This document shows, piece by piece, positions 6,474 through 11,357 of a stretch of 11,357 nucleotides of DNA. The notes under the pieces were generated by a model that was given only the letters and a program-made list of their open reading frames with translations, searched no databases and was not told the origin of the DNA. A program made the translations under genes and the position numbers. Position 1 is the first letter of the stretch. Every line of letters starts with the position of its first letter. The stretch spans positions 1 to 11,357 of the forward strand of contig JANYBU010000405.1 in the NCBI GenBank assembly GCA_025360665.1. Reading direction: 5' to 3'. Origin of the DNA: Nitrospira sp. GTDB lineage: Bacteria > Nitrospirota > Nitrospiria > Nitrospirales > Nitrospiraceae.

Positions 6474-6710
6474 TGTACTGCCCCGCTTAAAATGTGGACA
6501 GGCATCTAAGTCAGTCGGGTACAGGGAACCCACTGAATTTATTCAAGATCCATCTCGGCAGAAGACAGCCGAAGATCTATCACCAGAGGAACGAGCGAGT
6601 GCACCCGGCTGTCCCTTGAGAAGTGGAGACACGAAGAGGGCGGGATTCTCTGCGGAATTGAAGGTTAGCAATTTTCAACAAGCTGTCCACAAATTAAGTG
6701 GGGCAGTACA
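6474..6710. mobile_element. 237-bp miniature element with IS3-type terminal inverted repeats
   Basis: The left end (6474-6501) begins TGTACTGCCCC and ends TGTGGACAG. The right end (6683-6710), read in reverse, begins TGTACTGCCCC and ends TGTGGACAG too. The two match at 25 of 28 positions. Ends of the form TG...CA are typical of IS3-family elements. Inside, codons reading KRAGFSAELK (about 6634-6663) recall the start of an IS3 OrfA protein, so this looks like an internal deletion derivative of a full IS. The bases flanking it (TTT on the left, CAT on the right) do not form a target duplication, so a deletion or recombination probably removed the original right flank, which would have been the rest of the IS5 gene. 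Confidence 0.75.
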
Positions 6711-6727
6711 CATGAGCACCCGCGCCC

Positions 6728-7162
6728 TCATTCATATTGAGAGATCTCCCTATAGGCTCTTGCTCGAGCTAATTCACTTCCCATATTGCGCGCCGTGGCG
6801 AGAGCTCCTGGAATGTCATGGGCTCTCGCTCGGATGAATGCGATCCCGAGCAGTACCGCATCTCTTCGTAATGGCGCTTTGATTTGATTGACTGTCTCGA
6901 TCGCGCCTTTCACGTGTCCCGATCGTGCCTGTGCGAACGCAATGTGCATCAAGGTACCGCTACGGTTGATTTCATGGGGAATCAGTTTGGCTGTGTGAAG
7001 AGCGCCATGCTGGTCTCCAGCCTTGAATTGACCGATTGCGATGGCTTCCATAGCGGCTGACCAGTCTGTCGCATCAGCAATCCTGCTAGCCGTGTCGAGC
7101 GCCGCATCGAGCTTATTCGATCGCACCTGCTGCTCGACAATGTCCAGTAACTCGAAAGCCAC
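6728..7162 (-). CDS. Small helical-repeat (TPR-like) protein, function unknown
   Basis: A 144-residue protein made of repeated helix pairs of about 30 residues. The units share a pattern like IAxxQxxAGDxxGALxTAxxI: IAIGQFKAGDQHGALHTAKLI, IAFAQARSGHVKGAIETVNQI and IAFIRARAHDIPGALATARNM (about residues 41-128). Such solenoids bind other proteins. The start is uncertain: GTG 7162 has only a weak GGTGATGA upstream, and the frame is open back to a stop at 7198, where a hydrophobic LVLFACG hints at a lost or unusual N-terminus. It may be the surviving 3' part of a longer gene. It lies 144 bases downstream of the response regulator on the same strand, and its stop codon is 18 bases from the miniature IS, whose arrival may have trimmed the neighbourhood. 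Confidence 0.6.
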   Translation of the reverse strand: MAFELLDIVEQQVRSNKLDAALDTASRIADATDWSAAMEAIAIGQFKAGDQHGALHTAKLIPHEINRSGTLMHIAFAQARSGHVKGAIETVNQIKAPLRRDAVLLGIAFIRARAHDIPGALATARNMGSELARARAYREISQYE

Positions 7163-7306
7163 TTCATCACCGCATGCGAAGAGGACTAGCCGTGTTCAGG
7201 AGTTCATTACGCACAACTATACCGCCGTTGCTCATGGTAAGGAACTCGTAAAAACCGCAGGCGTACAGGAGAATTTCTACGAGGGGGAGGGGGGCTGATC
7301 GGTCAA

Positions 7307-7942
7307 TTACGGTGCGTTGACGATGCCATGGGTAAGTGCGTATTTGATCAAATCTGCAGTAGTCTTAAGCTTGAGGGTGTCCAGGATCTGTCCCTTATGA
7401 AATTCGACAGTTCGTGATGTGATATGCAAGAGATTTGCGATCTCCTTGGCCGTCCGTCCCTCGGCGAGGAACTGCAGGACTTCGCGCTGGCGCAGAGTGA
7501 GGCCTTTCGGTTTCTCCGAAGTTGTGGACAAATAGACGTCTACCAGCTCTTTCGTGATCAGCGGCGTAATGTAGGAATGGCCTCCGAGCACGGCCCGTAT
7601 TGCTAGTTCCAATTCATCCACCGCCGACCCCTTGAGCACATAGGCCGAAGCTCCCGCCTCAAAAGCCGACCGAACATACTCCGTATCGGCGTGCATCGTC
7701 ACGATAATGATTTTGACTGTTGGACAGATCTTTTTCAGCTGCGCCGCGGCGTCGATGCCATTGAGCAACGGCATGGAGATGTCCAGGACGACGATATCAG
7801 GCTGCGCTGTTTTCGCGGCCGCCAGGAGTGCGCGCCCATCCCCGGTCGTGCCGACCAGCTCATAGTGCTCTTCCAGGATACGGCGATACCCCTCCAGCAC
7901 AAAGGTATGATCGTCTGCCAGTAAGATACGCGGCTTAGGCAT
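7307..7942 (-). CDS. NarL/FixJ-family response regulator
   Basis: A 211-residue DNA-binding response regulator. The receiver domain (about 4-120) has the acidic pair Asp10-Asp11, phosphoacceptor Asp54 (VVLDISMP), Thr82 (IIIVTMH) and Lys104 (YVLKG). A LuxR-type helix-turn-helix follows (about 147-205: LTLRQREVLQFLAEGRTAKE, then ITSRTVEFHKGQI). All residues needed for phosphorylation are present. The ATG (7942-7940) has AAGGAG 7 bases upstream, inside the end of the kinase gene. The two genes overlap by 8 bases (ATGCCTAA), which indicates translational coupling and a cognate pair. The signal and target genes are unknown. Confidence 0.93.
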   Translation of the reverse strand: MPKPRILLADDHTFVLEGYRRILEEHYELVGTTGDGRALLAAAKTAQPDIVVLDISMPLLNGIDAAAQLKKICPTVKIIIVTMHADTEYVRSAFEAGASAYVLKGSAVDELELAIRAVLGGHSYITPLITKELVDVYLSTTSEKPKGLTLRQREVLQFLAEGRTAKEIANLLHITSRTVEFHKGQILDTLKLKTTADLIKYALTHGIVNAP

Positions 7943-9125
7943 GGAGTTCTCCTTGACCCAACGGAATATCCGCCCGGATCTCTGTGCCGTGCTGGGGTGT
8001 TGACTCTACCTCCAACGTTCCCTTTGCCATGTGTACACGCTCTTTCATACTCAGCAAGCCCAAATGCCCGCTCATCTGATCTCCGTGCGAGGCGTCAAAT
8101 CCCACGCCATTGTCGCGGACTGAGAGGCTGACCTCATCGTCCTCGCAAATCAGCTCGACCTCCACCTGTGTGGCCTGGGCATGCCGAGAAATGTTGCTGA
8201 GGCATTCCTGTACGACACGATAGATACAAATGGTCACGTCGGGCGGCAGTACGCCCACCGGGTCCTTATGCACATAGGAGCACTGGATGCCTGTGCGGTC
8301 GGAAAACTCATTGACCAGGCGGCGTACGGCCTTCACTAGCCCCAAGTCATCAAGAATGGACGGATGAAAGCGATAGGCCATTTGTCGCACATCGTCCGAG
8401 ATAGCGGCCAGGCTGTCGGATACCCGTCGAATCCCATCCCGGAGAGGCTCCAGATCCTTCGACGGATCTTTCTCCATCCGCCGAAGATCCATCGAGAGCA
8501 TGGCCAGACGTTGATTGATGTCGTCGTGCAGGTCGCGGGATATTCTCCGTCGATCTGCTTCCTGTGCGGTTAACAGCTGGCCTGCCAAGGCCCGCAAATC
8601 CGCACGACTCTGCTGGAGTTCGTGTTGACTGGCCTGCAACACGGCCTCGCTCGCGCGAAGCGACTGTTCGGTTTCCGTATGTTCTGCGATCTCGGTGACG
8701 AGCGCTTGATTCACAGCGGCCAGTTCATGTGTGCGCGCCTCCACCCGCGTTTCGAGTTCATCGTGCGCCCCCTGTAACAGGTCTTCGGCCCGTCGCCGAT
8801 GCAGGAAGAACAGTAAGGGCAGCCAAATCGCCGTCAGGCTGAACAACCGATTGGTGACGCCCATCCACAGTGGCACGCCGTCGAGCGTGGGCTTCAGCAT
8901 GATATCGGTCATGTCGACCACAGAGCAAATGATCGCCGTGATCAATGGGCCTTTCCGATATGGCAAGAGAAAGAACAGAATGACGAGCCCACCGTAGAGC
9001 ACAGAATTCCCGATTCCCAGAGGAAGAGATAGATCAAGGAAGAAGACGCCGATGCCCAAACCGATGATAAGGATCAGTAGCCGTCTGGTTGTATTGTGAC
9101 TCTTTGCGTCCCGTTTACGATACAT
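7935..9125 (-). CDS. Membrane histidine kinase (HisKA_3 / NarX-like catalytic type)
   Basis: A 396-residue sensor kinase paired with the overlapping response regulator. The N-terminal region has about four membrane spans (roughly 15-33, 40-56, 60-76 and 92-108) with short loops and no large periplasmic domain, so it probably senses within or near the membrane. A coiled coil follows (about 112-190, rich in Glu, Gln, Ala and Leu). The dimerisation and phosphoacceptor segment is ADRRRISRDLHDDINQRLA, with His200. The ATPase domain has an N box (VVQECLSNISRHA, 304-316), a G1 box (DNGVGFD, 338-344) and a G2 box (GHLGLLSMKER, 353-363). This HisKA_3 type matches NarL-type regulators. The start at 9125 has an AAAGGAAA 13 bases upstream, a weak site, but the membrane topology supports it. 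Confidence 0.92.
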   Translation of the reverse strand: MYRKRDAKSHNTTRRLLILIIGLGIGVFFLDLSLPLGIGNSVLYGGLVILFFLLPYRKGPLITAIICSVVDMTDIMLKPTLDGVPLWMGVTNRLFSLTAIWLPLLFFLHRRRAEDLLQGAHDELETRVEARTHELAAVNQALVTEIAEHTETEQSLRASEAVLQASQHELQQSRADLRALAGQLLTAQEADRRRISRDLHDDINQRLAMLSMDLRRMEKDPSKDLEPLRDGIRRVSDSLAAISDDVRQMAYRFHPSILDDLGLVKAVRRLVNEFSDRTGIQCSYVHKDPVGVLPPDVTICIYRVVQECLSNISRHAQATQVEVELICEDDEVSLSVRDNGVGFDASHGDQMSGHLGLLSMKERVHMAKGTLEVESTPQHGTEIRADIPLGQGELHA

Positions 9126-9516
9126 GGTTTACACTCGGTTTCCTTTAAGCGGATTGAGGCCTCGACGGCTCTATTAGGAGTTCCGAATAAGCTGTTCTGT
9201 GACTGGTTAAGCCAACACCATGGAATTCGTCTCATCTCTGTCCATTATCCATCCGCAAAGGAACCGGCAGCAAGAGCCTTCACGCCGGTGACAGGCAATG
9301 TGGACGGTGTCCTGCGATCGAGACAAAGATTCAGGCCGAGCGAGTTGATAGATGAACAGCTGGTCTCACACTTCGGGCGCGTCCACGTTGAGGCATCGGT
9401 GACGCATCTGCCCATGCTCGTGGCCATACTGTACCTCGGAACCTCCATTCCCATTCAAAGATCTTGCCTTAAGAGAGAGGATAGGGGTTTGCACGAGCGG
9501 ACCATACTGGGGAAAG

Positions 9517-9530
9517 TGACAGGTCTGTCA
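9517..9530. promoter_or_regulatory. Operator-like palindrome TGACAG-GT-CTGTCA
   Basis: Two perfect 6-bp arms with a 2-base spacer, about 410 bases upstream of the pump start. GTAAGTTTAC (9532-9541), with 4-bp arms and a 2-base centre, follows almost directly. The size and symmetry suit a dimeric repressor of the TetR or MarR kind. No such repressor is encoded in the window. Confidence 0.35.
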
Positions 9531-9678
9531 TGTAAGTTTACTAGGGGGAGTATTTTAACTCGCAGAATGTATGGAATTGACTGTAGATTGACTCCTAGCA
9601 GGCACCGTATTCCTGCCTACGAAGGCTGGTTCGTTCAAAAAATGAATACGAAGCACAAGCGCGTGACTCGTAACATCG

Positions 9679-9703
9679 ATGAAGAATTCTTCATGATTTT
9701 TTT
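9679..9703 (+). terminator. Weak terminator-like palindrome
   Basis: ATGAAGAATTCTTCAT (9679-9694) is a perfect 16-base palindrome: a 6-bp stem with an AATT loop. Two bases later come seven Ts (9697-9703) on the plus strand. The stem is AT-rich, so it would be a weak terminator. With no clear gene upstream on this strand its role is unsure. Confidence 0.35.
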
Positions 9704-9804
9704 CATGGACACATCATGTGATGGAGCTAGGGTGCCAACAGGAACACCGTGATGTCCTGACGCACAGAGCCTGTCACGTCGAATCAACAACTGGGAGTTG
9801 GATC

Positions 9805-9945
9805 GTGAAAAGAAGGCCGAAGTATATATGCCATTCGACCTCTTCCGGCGATCGAGCAGTTCGCGACGAGATCCTGCACGTATTACGCGGAGTTGCTCAT
9901 GAACGGCTAGACCTTCACACTGCTTGGGGGAGGTTTCGTACATGA
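9805..9945 (+). CDS. Possible 46-residue small ORF coupled to the RND gene
   Basis: GTG 9805 is preceded by GGGAG (9793-9797) at a 7-base spacing. The frame stays open for 46 codons and ends in a TGA (9943-9945) that overlaps the pump's ATG (9942-9944) as ATGA, the classic arrangement for translational coupling. The product is basic and likely helical in its second half (DRAVRDEILHVLRGVAHERL). I do not recognise it. It may be a leader peptide, the 3' remnant of a longer gene or chance. The pump has its own strong ribosome site, so coupling is not required. Confidence 0.3.
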   Translation: MKRRPKYICHSTSSGDRAVRDEILHVLRGVAHERLDLHTAWGRFRT

Positions 9946-11357
9946 ATCAGCTCGTTCTCATTGCCCTGCGAAGGCCGTACACCTTTGTTGTGCTGGCCAT
10001 CCTCATCGTGGTGTTTGGGGTGATGGCTGTGTTCGAAGCACCGACCGACGTCTTTCCGGTTATCCAAATTCCCGTCAGCTCTGTCGTCTGGATCTACGAC
10101 GGCCTGATGCCGCAGGATGTCGAAGGGCGCATCACCTATGTGTTTGAGCGCTACCTGACCCAGACGGTGGAAGGCATCAAATACATCTGGAGCAATTCCT
10201 TATTCGGTAATTCCATTATCAATATTTATCTTGAGGACGGAGTCGACCTGGGTGGCAGCGAAGCCGATATCGCGGCGATTGCGCAGACGACTGTCAAGGC
10301 ACTGCCGCCGGATATTAACGCACCCATGGTCATGCGTCTGTTCCCATCCCAAGTGCCGGTGGCCACATTGCTAATCTCCTCCGATTCACACACACCGGCG
10401 GAGCTCTATAACCTCGGTATTATGCGAATCCGACCCCTACTGGTCACGATACCGGGCGCGATCCTGCCGCATCCCTACGGCGGCCAGGACATGCAGGTGA
10501 TGGTCAATCTCGATCAACAGAAATTGCTCGCCCGTCACATTACCCCGGACGACATCCACCAAGCCCTAGACAAGCAGAATCTCGTGCTGCCGGGGGGGGA
10601 CATCAAGATCAAGTCAACCGACTGGATCGTCCTGACCAACTCGCAACCGCTGAAGATCGAGGACTTCGACGACATCCCGATCAAGAAGGAGGGCAATGCC
10701 TGGATCCATCTGCGCGACGTCAGCGTGACGCGTCTCGCCGGCCGGGTGCAAACGAACGCCGTGCTGGTGGACGGCCAGCAGGCCGTCATCCTCGTCGTGA
10801 TGAAGAGCAGCGAAGCGTCGACCCTGGCCGTGGTAGACGGGGTCAAGAAAATTATCCCGCGCATCCAGGAGGTCGTGCCCAAGGGCGTGAAGGTGAAGCT
10901 CCTCATTGACGCTTCGGAGTTCGTGAAGCAGGCGATCGCGGACGTCGTGCACGAAATGGTGATCGCCGCCGCGCTGGTCGGCGTCATCGTGCTGCTGCTG
11001 CTCGGCTCCTGGCGGCCGACGATCATCGTGCTCACCTCGATCCCGCTCTCGATCCTCGCCTCGCTCATCTGCCTGCACATACTCGGACAGTCGATCAATG
11101 TCATGACCCTTGGCGGCTTGGCGCTGGCCGTCGGCATTCTCGTCGACAACGCAGCCGTCATGATCGAAAATATCGACACGCACCTCGAGACGGGTAAGCC
11201 GCTGGAAACAGCGATCATCGACGCCGCGAATCAAATCGTTCTCCCGGTGTTCGTCGCCACGCTCGCCATCACGGTCGTGTGGGTCCCACTGTTCCATCTG
11301 AGCGGGCTCTCCGGCTGGGTGTTCCCGCCGATGGCAGAGGCGGTCATCTTCGCGATG
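9942..11357 (+). CDS. RND-superfamily efflux permease, N-terminal 472 residues (runs off window)
   Basis: Inner-membrane proton-driven transporter of the AcrB/CusA superfamily, which works with a periplasmic adaptor and an outer-membrane channel. The ATG has GGGGGAGG (9926-9933) 8 bases upstream. The first membrane helix (about 10-30) is followed by the hallmark APTDVFPVIQIPV (from about 29). The periplasmic porter domain then runs to about residue 330, and helices resume at about 340 (IAAALVGVIVLLLLGSW, then PTIIVLTSIPLSILASL). Helix 4 carries GILVDNAAVMIEN, with Asp402 and Glu409-Asn410. AcrB-type drug pumps have Asp-Asp here and CusA-type metal pumps Asp-Ala, so Asp402-Asn403 leaves the substrate class open. 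The frame is open to the last base; about half the protein (usual length 1,000-1,050) is visible. No adaptor or outer-membrane gene precedes it in the window, so partners must lie downstream or elsewhere. Confidence 0.93.
   Translation, partial: MNQLVLIALRRPYTFVVLAILIVVFGVMAVFEAPTDVFPVIQIPVSSVVWIYDGLMPQDVEGRITYVFERYLTQTVEGIKYIWSNSLFGNSIINIYLEDGVDLGGSEADIAAIAQTTVKALPPDINAPMVMRLFPSQVPVATLLISSDSHTPAELYNLGIMRIRPLLVTIPGAILPHPYGGQDMQVMVNLDQQKLLARHITPDDIHQALDKQNLVLPGGDIKIKSTDWIVLTNSQPLKIEDFDDIPIKKEGNAWIHLRDVSVTRLAGRVQTNAVLVDGQQAVILVVMKSSEASTLAVVDGVKKIIPRIQEVVPKGVKVKLLIDASEFVKQAIADVVHEMVIAAALVGVIVLLLLGSWRPTIIVLTSIPLSILASLICLHILGQSINVMTLGGLALAVGILVDNAAVMIENIDTHLETGKPLETAIIDAANQIVLPVFVATLAITVVWVPLFHLSGLSGWVFPPMAEAVIFAM

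Larger units (their letters stand above)
9126..9941. other. Divergent intergenic region between the kinase and the RND pump
   Basis: 816 bases without a convincing large gene. A plus-strand ORF of 218 codons (9096-9752) is open, but its start lies antisense inside the kinase gene, it has no ribosome site, and its translation is rich in Arg, His and Cys without any domain I know, so I regard it as spurious. The stretch should hold the promoters of both the kinase (leftward) and the pump (rightward). Palindromes, a terminator-like site and a possible small ORF are listed separately. Confidence 0.5.

Noticed and set aside
9096..9752. Plus-strand ORF of 218 codons upstream of the RND gene
   Set aside because: It starts antisense inside the kinase gene, lacks a ribosome site and gives no recognisable domain. 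Possibly a decayed gene but not supportable.
1..11357. CRISPR array, rRNA or known riboswitch
   Set aside because: No regularly spaced repeats, rRNA signatures or recognisable riboswitch cores were seen on either strand.

Overview
The window reads as chromosome of a nitrite-oxidising Nitrospira (phylum Nitrospirota). The main reason is the first 389 bases, which encode on the minus strand the N-terminus of a nitrite oxidoreductase alpha subunit (NxrA), with a twin-arginine signal and a Cys/Asp-type Fe-S ligand pattern. The other genes fit that lineage: a GAF/sigma-54 activator, a PII-like protein, a Tll0287-like haem protein and an RND pump. The assignment comes from recognising protein families, not from a database search.

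Layout. (1) 1-2807, minus strand: a GAF-AAA-Fis sigma-54 activator (1275-2807) lies upstream of nxrA (1-389) in the same direction. The 885-base gap holds a near-consensus -24/-12 sigma-54 promoter (543-560) and a TCACG repeat cluster about 130 bases further upstream that could be the enhancer. This looks like a self-contained control unit for nitrite oxidation. (2) 2808-5040: a gene-poor scar. It holds symmetrical TATCACA/TGTGATA sites around a strong hairpin, the 3' parts of two different tRNA genes (one is tRNA-Lys with anticodon CTT), and a tyrosine integrase that has lost its catalytic domain. It is best read as the worn edge of one or two tRNA-targeting elements. (3) 5041-6141, plus strand: a PII-like small protein followed by a membrane-anchored c-type haem protein of the DUF3365/Tll0287-like family. 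(4) 6219-6710: an IS5-family transposase cut off after about 67 codons, exactly where a 237-bp element with 28-bp IS3-type inverted ends begins. (5) 6728-9125, minus strand: a membrane histidine kinase and NarL-type response regulator overlapping by 8 bases, followed by a small helical-repeat protein. (6) 9126-9941: 816 bases with no convincing large gene, but with palindromes, a weak terminator-like site and a possible 46-codon ORF. (7) 9942 to the end, plus strand: the first 472 codons of an RND efflux permease, running off the window.

Functionally, the left end is a core energy-metabolism locus with its own sigma-54 switch. The middle is a mobile-DNA junction. The right half carries signalling and efflux genes. 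The kinase is divergent from the pump, so it might control it, but nothing in the sequence proves that. No CRISPR array, rRNA or complete tRNA gene was seen.
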